This document shows, piece after piece, positions 24,255 to 34,862 of a DNA stretch of 64,000 bases. Positions within the stretch are counted from its first letter, which is position 1. Each line of letters opens with the position of its first letter. The notes beneath the pieces were generated by a model. That model made no database searches. It worked only from the letters and a program-made list of their open reading frames with translations, and was not told where the DNA came from. The translations under genes were made by a program, and so were the position numbers. This DNA is from Gnetum montanum (Eukaryota > Streptophyta > Gnetopsida > Gnetales > Gnetaceae), in contig MNCI01004755.1 in the NCBI GenBank assembly GCA_015680685.1, forward strand, positions 344,828-408,827. Direction: 5' to 3'.

Positions 24255-25500
24255 TACTTGAGCCTGTACTCAAATGTGAAACGGTTTCAAGAACAAGTGA
24301 TTGGTCGGATTTGCAATCAGCTAACTTGAATGCTCCATTGTCGTATGCTTTGGTGACCAAGTAGGGCTCTTCCCAATTGGCTGAGAATTTGTCCGGGTGT
24401 TCCCAAACGGCTTTGAGTAAAAGGTCACCTTCTTTGATAAGGCGCTTATGAATATTAGGCTAATGGCGTCATCGTCATTATTTTTGGTACCATTCAATCT
24501 GATCGAGTGCACGTATGCGCTCCTCCTCCACCAAGTGCAAGTCAATGATGCGTAGGTCATTGTTTTGCCCTTCGTTGAGGAGTCCGGAAAGTGTGATCCT
24601 TAAAGATGGTACCTGTAATTCTGGAGGCAAAACAACTTATAAACCATAAACAAGACTATATGGAATTTTACCTGTTGAAGTCTGATGTGTAGTAAAATAA
24701 GCCCACAATGTGTATACCAGCTGTTCGTGCCATCTTTTCTTGCTGTGGGTAAGCATCTTTTTAAGTATAGTAATGATGGTTTTGTCGGTGGCCTCTGCTT
24801 GCCCATTGCTCTGAGGGTAGTAAGGGGATGAAAATGAGTTTTTGATCCCCAGACTTTCATAGAAAGTTTTGGTTTCGACACTATTAAATTGCGGCCCATT
24901 GTCAGTGATGATGGTCATGGGGATGCCAAAACAGGTCACAATGTTCTCAAGAATGAAGTTGCATACGTGTTTAGATGTGGTCTTTCGAAGGGAACAGCTT
25001 CTACCCACTTCGTGAAATATTCTGTCACGATTATGATGAAACTATGCCCTACAGAAGATGAGGGTGTTATTAGTCCGATAAGGTCCAACCCCCACTTTTG
25101 AAAGGGCCATGTTATTTGTGTTGTATGCAACTCATTTGGTGGTACATGGATTAGATTACTATGTCTTTGACAGGTACTTCATGTTTTAGTCTTGTAGAGA
25201 CAGTCATACTCCATGTGTGGCCAATAATAGCCTAAGCGTCTTATCTTTGTTTCCATTGCTTTAGGTGCTATATGTCCTCCTCATAGCCCATCGTGTACTT
25301 GCTCAATGATGGTTTGGGCATCAGTGCTACTAACGCATGTTAGCAATATACCTTCGTAGGATCGACGACATAAGGTGTCTCCTACCAGTGCATATTTCTT
25401 AGAACGCTTTCGTACTGCATCTTTTTGTGCATTCGTTAAGTGTTGCGGTGTTTCACCGTGTAGAAGATACTCTTTTATGTTGTCATACCATTCTATCGTG
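24255..25500 (-). pseudogene. Element E integrase
   Basis: The linker WYDNIKEYLLHG...LCRRSYEGILL (25281-25490) leads to a zinc domain. TQITWPFQKWGLDLIGLITP follows near 25070-25120, then ITDNGPQFNS near 24885-24915 and SNGQAEATDK near 24790-24820. All three catalytic positions of the D,D,E triad are still visible. The C-terminal domain (EGDLLLKAVWEHPDK, EEPYLVTKAYDNGAFKLAD) lies near 24320-24450. The frame shifts near 25130-25280 and after 24637. Confidence 0.87.
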
Positions 25501-26010
25501 TGTGTTGTACTAACAGATGCAATTGGCAATGTATCGAGCGTATCGGTTATGGGTTTTGCACAGTTGATTATGGAGCTTGGCAACGTATGGAACATGTCAG
25601 GTGATATATTTAACGCTAGGGTGGCCAGTGCATCTGCGATGGTATTATCGTTTCTAGAGACGTGTTGCACATCGATGTTTTTGAATCGTTTTATTAGATG
25701 TTTGGCTAAGTCACAGTATGGTTGTAAATGTGACGCTTTGCATGTATAAATATCTGTGACTTGGTTCAAAACTAGTTGTGAATCTCCTTTGACCACAAGC
25801 CGTGTGATGTCTGAAGCTAGTGCTGCCATGAGACCTCTAAGGAGACCTTCGTACTCTGCTATGTTGTTGGTACAGTGAAAATCGAAATGATAAGCAAAGG
25901 GTCAGACCTCCCCAGAGGGATAGGTGATGACGGAGGCAGCACTTCCCCCTCGAGAGGTGGATGCTCAATCAAAGTTTAAAATGGCATCGTAGTCATTGGG
26001 CACTATGTCT
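25501..26010 (-). pseudogene. Element E second RNase H (aRNH)
   Basis: Motifs ILNFD, AEYEGLLRGL (near 25830-25865), GDSQLVLNQV (near 25755-25790) and IADALATLAL (near 25618-25650) give the four acidic positions of an aRNH-type RNase H. It lies after the RT-linked RNase H and before integrase, which is diagnostic of Tat elements. A stop falls next to the first motif, near 25965. Confidence 0.83.
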
Positions 26011-27848
26011 ATTGCACTTATATTTTCATCCGAGAATTCTGGCTCTATCGTTGCTTGATCGTGCGTTGGTGACATGGTCATTTGGTTTGCTATCGCTTGA
26101 CCCTTAATTGATGATTGCGCTATGTAGTGTAGGTCAAACTCAGCTATCATGGCTTTCCAACGGGTTGTTCGACTTGACTCGTAAATATTTCCAGTGATGG
26201 CTCTGAGCACATTATCCTTGCAGATTATGTTAGCTTGATTATGGAAGAGGTAATGTTGCCATTTCTTTAGAGAAAAGACCAGGGCTAAACATGACCTCTC
26301 CACCTCGTTATATTTCTTCTCATGACCTACTAATGCATGGCTTAGGTAGTAGACAGGGACCTCAATTCCATCATCTTGTTTCTGGCAAATCATGAACGCG
26401 ATTGACGAATCCGAAGTGGAAAGGTAGATATAAAACAGTTTATCATTTTGAGGTGGATAAACCATGGGTAGTTGAACAAGTGCTGCTTTAATATTGTCAA
26501 ATGCTTCCTAGCATTATGGAGTCTATTCAAAATGGATGTTCTTGCATAAAAAGTGGTTCATAGGTTTCAATTTATCTGTTAGTTTTTCTATAAACCTTCT
26601 GATGAACTGTAATCTACCTTGTAGACCTCGGAGTTTAGTAAGGTTACTAGGTGGTTTTAAGTTTGTTATGGCCTTAACCTTATCGGGGTCTACTCGTATC
26701 CCTGCTTCTGAGGCTATGAATCCAAGCATTTTTCCTGTCTTGACTACGAAGACACATTTCTTTGGGTTAAGTCTCAGCTCATATTTTAAACAATGCTTGA
26801 GTACTAGGTCAAGATCTTGTACATGTTGTTCTGATGTCTTCGATTTAACCACGATATCATCCATGTAGTTGTTGAGCGAGTGTAGCATGTAGTCGCTAAA
26901 AATGAATGTCATCGTCCTTTGATATGTGGCCCCAGCATTCTTGAGACCGAAGGGCATCATTGTGTAACAAAAGGTTCCTCATGGTTTCATAAAGGTAGTC
27001 CGGAGCTGATGCTCCGGGTTAATGCGTATCTGATTGTATCCTGAGAAGCCATCCATAAAAGACAATAGGGCATGTCCAGTGGTCGAGTCAACAAGTTGAT
27101 CGATGCTGGGTAGGGGAAAATCATCTTTTATGGTTGCAACGTTAAGATCTCAGAAGTCAATGCATAAGCGAATACTTCTATTCTTTTTCGGGACAACGAC
27201 CATGTTGGATACCCAATCGGTGTAATCGACAGCCCGAATGAAACCAGCCTGATAAAGTTTGATGATCTCATTGCGAACTGCCAATGCCACCTCAGGTTTA
27301 ACCTTTTGTGCCTTTTTTTTTACTGGCCTCAATTTTGGATCAAGGATAATGTTGTGCTGGACAATTCGAGTATCTAACCTGGGCATGTCAGTGTAAGACC
27401 AAGCGAATGCATTCATGTTGTTTTGAAGCACATCTTCTATGCTTTTGGCCAGCTGAGGTTGAAATAATGTACTTAATTTTAATATTTTGGTTTCACCATC
27501 AGGCATAACAATGGGGGTTTCAGTCAATGGGTCTTCGGTGATGTTTTCAGCTTCTATGTCAAGAGATTTTATCATACCTTTGTGGTTATCTAGCGTTTGT
27601 TGTGCTGAGGCTATGAGTGTGTCTTCCGTTGATGTATCTAAGCTAATGGAGTTTATGTCGATTTCTCTTATGATTTTTCCATATGGTCCATCGATGATTA
27701 ACGGTGCGGATAAATGCTGACAATCCATCGGGCTTGCTCCTATCAATAAACAGAGAGCAGAATGAGCTAATAGGTATTGTTCCATGTTCTCTGGCAACTT
27801 AAATTGTGTACATGCATGATGGTGGTTTATTGTCACACCGGGACGCAT
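26011..27848 (-). pseudogene. Element E reverse transcriptase and first RNase H
   Basis: The ATG at 27846-27848 sits at the edge of a hairpin array. The first 232 codons are open: linker (IDGPYGKIIREI, NAFAWSYTDMPRLD) and RT finger (YQAGFIRAVDYTDWVSN, VVVPKKN). After a stop come LPSIDQLVD, MDGFSGYNQIRI and GTFCYTMMPFGLKNAGATYQR. An intact YMDD box lies at 26856-26867, then KMLGFIASEAGIRVDPDKV and LRGLQGRLQFIRRF. RNase H boxes PVYYLSHAL, YNEVERSCLALVFSLKKW and HYLF lie at 26230-26350. It is better preserved than C, with only a few stops. Confidence 0.9.
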
Positions 27849-27849
27849 G

Positions 27850-27971
27850 GTAGTTTAAGGCCTTACCAGACCATGATGGTAGTTTAAGGCCATACTAGGC
27901 AGAATGTGATCCGCGGGTGGCATTTTAAGGCCTAACCGGGCCGCCATGGCAGTTTAAGGCCTTACCGGGCT
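27850..27971 (+). repeat. Hairpin repeat array between RT and antisense gene, E
   Basis: Four regular copies of GTAGTTTAAGGCC-N6-GGCC type are spaced about 30-50 bp apart, for example GGCC-taaccg-GGCC and GGCC-ttaccg-GGCT. The array ends within 2 bp of the pol start codon. Confidence 0.82.
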
Positions 27972-28191
27972 GGAGGTGATTCGCAAAAGTTGCACGGGAG
28001 AGTCTACGCCAAAATGTTCAGTGTGGACTTCTGAAGTTGGTTTACAAGGGAATCAGGATGTGGTAATATTTGTTTTGTTTTATATATATATTTTTGTTTT
28101 GTATTTTTGAAAAATTTTAATTAAAATGAGTAATAAATAAAATAAAATAAACTAAAATGTCAGGCGGTGGCGGCAGCGGTGGCGGTGGTGC

Positions 28192-28199
28192 TATAAATA
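28192..28199 (+). promoter_or_regulatory. TATA box of the E antisense gene
   Basis: TATAAATA sits in a GC-rich setting (GGTGGCGGTGG just upstream) on the plus strand, 240 bp before the candidate ATG at 28434. Transcription from here runs opposite to the LTR transcript. Downstream, 28240-28440 carries many GCGTAAAC/GCGTAGAG repeats. Confidence 0.65.
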
Positions 28200-28433
28200 G
28201 TGCAGAGGCATCATTTGGAGGCACCGTGAACCTTGAAGCGAACCGAGCATGAGCGTAAACCTCAGCGTAAGCGTAGAAACTCGGCGTAAGCGTAGATGAC
28301 CAAACCCCAGCGTAAACCTCCAACTCTGGCGTAAGCGTAAACTTTCAACTCCGGCGTAGAGGCTCAGCGTGAGCATAGAGATTCAAGTGTCGGCGTAGAG
28401 ACTTAGACCCCGGCGTAGAGGCTCAGTGTAGGC

Positions 28434-31400
28434 ATGAGCGGTTTCGATCCTCAGCGTAAACCTATCAATCCCAGGAAGGCTAGGGGAGGAAGGGGCCTGA
28501 TCTGACTTTTGCGGAGGAGAGCGAGGCTATGCTGCAGTGTCTACCCAGGCCGAGGGTTCCATCGTGGCCTGGATCGTCACACAGGTAGGCTCTAATCCTG
28601 CCTCTGTTAGTTATTTTCATCTGTACATGTTATTTTGGCGTAGATAGTTTTCGTAGCGTAGAGAGTTTCGGCATATGCGCCGGCATAGACAATTAGCTTA
28701 GAGGGTTTCTGCGTATACGCCAGCGTAGAGGGTTTGTAGGTTCACAACGTAGAGGGTCTCTATAGCATACAACATAGTCATTTTGACTAGTGTGTAGCGT
28801 AGAGGACTTTAACAATATACAGCGTAGACAATTTCATCAGTATGTAGCGTAAATGATTTTCACGGTGTATACGCTGACTATTTTTTTACAACGTATACGC
28901 TGACTGTTTACACAGTGTTTAGCATAAACTGTTTACACAATATTCAGCGTAAACTGTTTACACAGCGTATACACTGAAGGATTTTACGGCGTATACGCTA
29001 ATGATTTTCACAACGTATATGCTGTGCGTAAACAGTTTGTTCGACAGCATATACGCCGTGTTAGGTAACGTATACGCTGAGCGTAAACAGTTTTTGATAG
29101 CGTATACGCCGGGTTAGGCAGTGTATACGCCAAGCGTAAACAGTTTTTGATAGCGTATACGCCGGGTTAGGCAGCGTATACGCCGGGTTAGGCAGCGTAT
29201 ACACCGAGCGTAAATAGTTAGTAATTTTTCTAAGTGTCGGCCTACAATATGAAATTTTATTTTTTGTGTCATTTTCATGTATGGCTGATTTACCGTGGCA
29301 TTTTGGTTGCTTGCAGGGACACTAAACCTTTTCTCCTGGTAGTTGAGCTAGTCAAAGTACTAGCATGGTTTTGCCCAATTGAGGCCGATGAACCTACCCC
29401 GGATCTGACCATTAACAACAATAGAGTATGGTTCAGGGAAGGGGCATGTAAATTCCTTGCCTTCATCCTGGACAGATTTAAGGTGATGGTCTGGTCACAT
29501 CTGAGCGAACAAGTGGCACGGAGTGTGCTTGAGGCCATGTTGTCGAGAGCTTCGGAGGGCGTGGCAGTTTTTATGGAGGATATTGATGAGGGGCCACTTG
29601 TGATCGAGGACGGTCCCTCTGGCAGGCCTAGGTCTACTCGCCCGTTAGCACGAGTGTGGGCCCTATTACCGCAAGGGTAGGATTATCTCAACAACACTCT
29701 TTTTTTAGCTACGCGTGCGCACACGCTATTCCAGAACCCTCCTGGCATAGTGTACTGGGTAGATATGTAAGATCGTTTAAGATTGTCTTTTCTATTTTTT
29801 TTTGTAGTTTGGCATTTGCTTCTATTTTGACAACTGTTCTTTTGCAAGCCCAAAGTTAACCAAGACGGAACATGCGTTGTTGATGATGGGCTTGCCCTAG
29901 CTCATACCACCCTAGAGACCTTTATGGAAGGTCCTACCCTTCGTGGAGCTGTGTTAGCTCAAACCATGGATGATATTGTCCATTTTTACAAACGGTTTTC
30001 TAGAGCGTTCGCACAATGCAAAGCTCGTGGGTGGTTGCATGAAGATTGGTCACATAAGGGACTAATTTTTCCTCATGACTCTAACTTGGGTAGCACCTCT
30101 AAGTCCACCACTGAAGGTAAGTGACAATATTCTCTAGATGTGTTAATGTGTTTGTTCAACTGCCGGGGTTATACTAATGTGATGGTTTCGAATTGTATCT
30201 ACAGTTGATATCCCTCCCGGCGGAGAATCTGTCACAACTGGACAAACTGAGAGTACCCTCTCGATGAAGTTTGGAAAGATCAGTAAGGCTCAAAAATGGT
30301 TGCGCACCCATGCCCCGCCGTCCATCATCCATTGTTTAAATGATGCCGGCCTTATGGAGCTCTTTACAACTCTGAGCCCTGATGTGTCAATAGCCGAAAT
30401 GATTGAAGTTGTTGATTCATTCGACAAATCGGTCTCTTACTATAGCACCCGGATTAAGGGTGTTAAGATAGTCTTCCATCTATTGGCCAAATTATTTTCG
30501 AACCTGTTTGGTGTACCGGCGGATGGTGTAAATGTGGTTTTGGACAGGGCTCATAAAGAGCTTCATACGGTACGTGAGTTAGAGGACTGGTTGGGCGTTA
30601 CCAAGGGTGCTAAGGGTTTCCCTACGCAGGGGAAGTTAAAGGTTGAGGAAGTTAATGAATTATATCCTCTGTTTAGGGCACGGGTATTCCCTAAATCCCT
30701 TTCTTAGGTGCGGAGTCTTGGTGTTGAAGCTGTGCGTATTATGCGAACCATCCTAGAAACTAGCATGCGTTATAACTAGGCCCAATTTTTGTTGTCGGGC
30801 CTTCATAAGGAGATAGTGCGATTACGCTCAAATTTCGAGGCACAGTCCCACTTTACCTTTGCATTCTTTGCCGATTATCTTTGCCGCTTAGCTGAGTTTC
30901 TAGTGGTTCATGCGGACAATAAGTATGTTCTACGGGATCGAGGTCAATTATCCCGCTTGTGGATCAACCATTTGTTTGAAATAGCTGAGTCCCAAGATGC
31001 GCCTGAGGGAATTGATGAATCCGTATCTATCACGACAGGGGGGTCATCTAATACCTCAATCCACACACATGACAGTGTGGAGTTGGAACCAAACGACGTG
31101 CCTTATACCACCAAGAGAGCAGAACGGGTCATCAAAGAGACCATCGGTAAGGCCAAGTCGAAGCTGACGAAGCGTGAACGTTCAACCGAGAAGGCCTCAA
31201 ATGTGGATGAGCCATGGGTGAAGCGCATACATTTCAAGATGCCTGTTCGAGGTAAGTAAACTTAGTACACTTATTGCTTTATCATTTTTGTCTTATTCAT
31301 AATTTTTATTTTGACCACTTACATGCCACTGATGCCTTCAAACTTGACTCAAGAAGTGAGGAGGCAGGAGTTAGAGACTATCATTGAAGAGGAGGAGGCT

Positions 31401-32939
31401 ACAACAGAGTTAATGACTGAGGAGGAAGATGTGAGCAAAGATCAGGTGGGAGGGACAGAGGAGCTATGGGAAGACACCACAGAGACTGAACTAGTCGATG
31501 ACCAGAGTGGTGTCGATGAAATGTTCAGTAGCTTCCTCAAGGGAAGGTTGGACCTTGGCGACCCTCCAAACTCAGAAGGGGACAGGCAACATGGTATGTT
31601 TTCTTTTATTTTATTACATCGCTTTGTGAGTTTTTGTTTTATGGTATTTTATTTTTATGTTTTCATCGCTTCCAGACGAAGGTAGTGAAACCAGAACGAT
31701 GCGGCTGGACGTGCCCATGAAAACGATCCCCCCTAAAAGGACCATGGAGGTTAGTCTGTCTTGTACTCATGGACCATTTACTTGGATAGAGATGCTAAGT
31801 AAAATGGATTTTCTGGCTAGTATCGCTGAGGAGTTTGTTGAATGCATTCAGGAGGCCCACCCTGAGATAGGTATAAATGTTTCGATTTTTTTTACAGCTT
31901 TAGAGTTTCACACCCCTTTTTTTGTCATTTTAGCGTTTGTTCTTTTCATGTGCGTAGGTGCCAAACTGAGGTGGGATCCATCTGAGACAGTTAACATTGA
32001 GAGTTTGCCCACACTATCCCCAGAAGTTGAGCAGGTGCCAAGGCCAGTTTCTGATGAAGTGGCGGAAGGTCTTATACACAACACCAAATCGCTTTGGACT
32101 TGTAGGCATTCCATCGAACAGTTGTGGTTGCAAGTTAGAGCAAAGGAGAAGGAAGTTTTCGAGTTGTCAGTTGAGCATGATGATCTCAAGGCTTGGTATG
32201 AGTTTGCCTCTGCTAAACTAAGTGGTGATCACTCTTGGTGGACTTCCGAGGTCACGTATACTAGATACTGGAACCTACTCAATCGCCATGCGTCACTGAA
32301 CCAGAAACTAGCAAAGTGTAAGGCCCAGGTGGATCTATTAAACCTCAAGTGTCAAGATTGGAAGGCTTTTTCTTTCAAGGTGTGTAAATGGAGTAAGGAT
32401 AAAAAGAACCACAAGCATCATTATAAGAAATCATTGAAGGAAGTATCTATTGAAAAGCATCAACTAGAAATGTTTGTGGAAGGTCTGGGTCTACGCTCTG
32501 CGTTTGATACCTTTGCTCAAAATACAACTGTTGAGATGGAATCGCCTACTAGGGTAATCACGACAGCTTCTGGGGAGGTGTCTATGGGTGAATTCCCTTT
32601 AAAGCATCCTACTTGGTCAACCGTTGACAAGGGGAAGGCCTTGGCAGATGTCGACCTAGGCCTTGATGGGACCGATTGGACCAGTCTCTCAGAAGAGGAA
32701 ATCCTTCGCTGGCTGGAATTCGGCTTAGGGGGATCCCCTACGGTAAGCATTTTGTTATTATGAAATTCATTCACTGCATAATGCTTGAAATTTTTCTCTT
32801 TTATCCTTGTGTTGATTGTTCCCTTTGCATTTTATAGGATCAAGGCGATGATGATGTTCAGGAAGCTGGCCCCAGTGGAGTGGGGGCTCATGATGCTAGC
32901 GGGTCTAAAGGGGATGATCCTCCTGCCCCTGATGTTTGA
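28434..32939 (+). CDS. Antisense eight-exon gene inside element E, function unknown (partly decayed)
   Basis: Opposite strand to gag-pol. Proposed exons: 1 (28434-28584, donor GTAGGC; needs one frame correction), 2 (29317-29766), 3 (about 29844-30116, donor GTAAGT), 4 (30205-31251, donor GTAAGT), 5 (31354-31593, donor GTATGT), 6 (31676-31870), 7 (31958-32742, donor GTAAGC), 8 (32838-32939). Phases agree at junctions 3-4, 4-5, 6-7 and 7-8. Spliced length is about 1,050 codons. Exon 2 (LLVVELVKVL..., FLAFILDRFKVMVWSHLSE) weakly resembles the FCP1/NIF HAD fold, but the DxDxT motif is absent. Exon 4 holds a block LFSNLFGVPADGV like putative plant transposon proteins. Exon 7 is charged and helical, with KDKKNHKHHYKK; exon 8 is an acidic tail. 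Stops lie at 29678 (shared with C), 30705 and 30777; exons 5-8 are fully open. Intron 6 is 87 bp and stop-free. Confidence 0.78.
28650..29215 (+). repeat. GCGTATACGC palindrome array in intron 1 of the E antisense gene
   Basis: Tens of variants of CAGCGTATACGCTG and AGCGTAAACAGTTT fill the intron. Three exact TATACGCCGGGTTA units lie at 29103-29116, 29156-29169 and 29177-29190, and the same 14-mer occurs once in each LTR of E. GCGTATACGC is a perfect palindrome. Confidence 0.85.
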
Positions 32940-33017
32940 TCTTTGCTTTGAACTTGTTCTGACTTATATTTATACATGAATTGTAAATTGAGCTATTTGA
33001 TTTGTATTGAACAGATG

Positions 33018-33023
33018 AATAAA
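33018..33023 (+). terminator. Poly(A) signal of the E antisense gene
   Basis: AATAAA lies about 80 bp after the exon 8 stop at 32937-32939, at a spacing similar to that in C. Confidence 0.55.
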
Positions 33024-33291
33024 ATGAGTTAACTCTTGTAATTGTACATCACTACATGTATATGTAAAAAAAAATGTTTTTGTTGATTTTGAGTTTAATT
33101 GTAATCACGACATGGCAATGTAAAATGTTTTGGTTTGTTTTTGCGGTTTAAGTGTAGCACATGAATGTAATTATAAGTAGGACTGTAATTACGAGTGAAA
33201 GATAATTGCGAAAAGGGAAAACATGGCAATGCAAGCGTAAATTCGAACAATGAGCTAGAATTTGGGGGGAAAACAAAGTATAAGTGGATGA

Positions 33292-33578
33292 TCTAGTTTA
33301 AGGCCATTTCGGGCCACATACGCACTAGTTTAAGGTCATTTTGGGCCATATGCATAGTTTAAGGTCATTTCGGGCCCCAGCATAAGTAAGGGAGGTTTCG
33401 AATGACACAGGTGGATTTCTCAGTTGACCAACCATTTCTGATCGTGGCTAGTTTTATGTCGTTGCGGACATAATAGTTTAACGTCATTCTGGACTCAGGG
33501 TGTAGTTTAATGTCATTTCGGACTTGGAATGATAGTTTAATGTCATTTCAGACTTGTTGTAGTTTAATGTCATTTTGG
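33292..33578 (+). repeat. Hairpin repeat array between antisense gene and protease, E
   Basis: Three GGCC-atttcg-GGCC type copies (33300-33380) are followed by five TAGTTTAATGTC-attNcg-GAC type copies (33455-33578). Both subtypes of the repeat therefore lie side by side. Confidence 0.8.
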
Positions 33579-33593
33579 ATAGTTCGTTGTTTA

Positions 33594-34862
33594 TTGATTT
33601 AGTAATTTTTTGATTTTTCTCATTTTGATGTTAGGAGATGCGTTAGTGGGTATAATTCTATATTCAATGTCCCCTTCGTTGACCACGTTGAATGGTAATT
33701 CAGCCCAAGGGACGTCTGATGGAATTGTTCCCACGTTAATGTTTTCTTGTGCTTCTGTATGTATCACGGTTTCTGTGTCAGTTGTGGTTTCTAAGTGAGG
33801 CTACCTATGTACAATGTTAGGCCTGGGTATTTCTGTTTTGGGTGGATTTTCCTTTGTATCTAAAAGGTTATCGCCTACTGGCTGTTGTTCATTTATGTCA
33901 TGTTGTCTAGGCTCTTTGAGCTTAACCTCTGAGCCTTTGTTTGTGTCTATGTATGATGAGATGATGGGTGTAACAGCCTCCCCGTGTATAACAATTTCGC
34001 CACCTTCACAAGGCAGGTGAATTTCTTGGTGTATAGGGGAAGAGATTGCTTTTAGTTGGGCTAACCAGGGCCTTCCCAAGATTAGGTTAAACCCTGACAT
34101 TGATGTGGGGACTTGATCCCCTGCTATGAAGTCTAAAGTCATGGTGCCTTTGACTATCACGTGCGACCCGCTGAATGATTTCAAGCATGTGGTGGCAGTT
34201 GGTCTGATTAGCTCTATGAGCCCGAGTTGTTCGACGATGGGATATGGCACTACATTTGTGGCAGCTCCATCATCTACATGGACCCTATGTATGTTGAATT
34301 GGTTTACTCGTATTGTTATGAACATAGGGGTTGTTGTTATCTCTCCTGTTTTCTTATCCACGTTGTTGTTATCATTGTGGAAACTTAATGGCTTGGAAGT
34401 TGACCATTGAGGCGAGTACATTACCGCATGAATTGAAGGTTCATTTGGAGGCAAGTCCTCACTTACTGGGATAGATGTTAACATGCGCACCAAAGCTTCA
34501 CGATGTGTTTGAGATGTTAAAACTAGGTCATATAAGCTCAGTGAAGTATTCTTTTGTTTGAGTGCTTTCGTGACTTGTGTTAAGGCTATTACTAGGTCTC
34601 TACTATTGGGTGCATGTTTATCAACGGTGACTTGGTCCATTGGGCCCAACAATTTTATTTCGTGCATCATTGGTTTGTCGTTTTTTCCAGGAATCATTGA
34701 TTTGGGCATGTCATGTCTTCTGGATGATTCACCCTCATGGCCTGTGTTTGGTTTATCATTAGGTTGTGTCATGGGTATTGCGTTTAACGATGTAGGTTTA
34801 GGAGGTCCTAAGGCTAGCCGTTGACACTCCTTCTCCAAGCGTTCATGTGTAAGCCTATCCAC
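33594..34862 (-). pseudogene. Element E protease region
   Basis: A 353-codon open frame (34862-33801) contains the retropepsin active site VHVDDGAATNVVPYPIVEQLG. It also carries LDFIAGDQVPT, FNLILGRPWLAQL and SPIHQEIHLPCEGGEIVIHG. A stop at 33801 is followed in frame by a conserved tail, WAELPFNVVNEGD and ASPNIKMRKIKK, ending near 33594; C has the same tail. The upstream 100 codons are a gag-protease linker. It is fused in frame downstream of gag and would process Gag. Confidence 0.87.

Noticed and set aside
26536-26868. Plus-strand ORF of 110 codons
   Set aside because: Exact shadow of the RT frame on the minus strand; the same applies to plus-strand frames at 25375, 27487, 34126 and 34558.
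28141-28190. GGC/GGT-rich tract as a glycine-rich coding exon
   Set aside because: It lies just upstream of a TATA box and has no open frame linked to the gene; it is better read as promoter sequence.
31908-32221. Extra frames (minus 31908-32189, plus 31997-32221) over exons 6-7 of the antisense gene
   Set aside because: Out of frame with the homologous C copy and without conserved residues.
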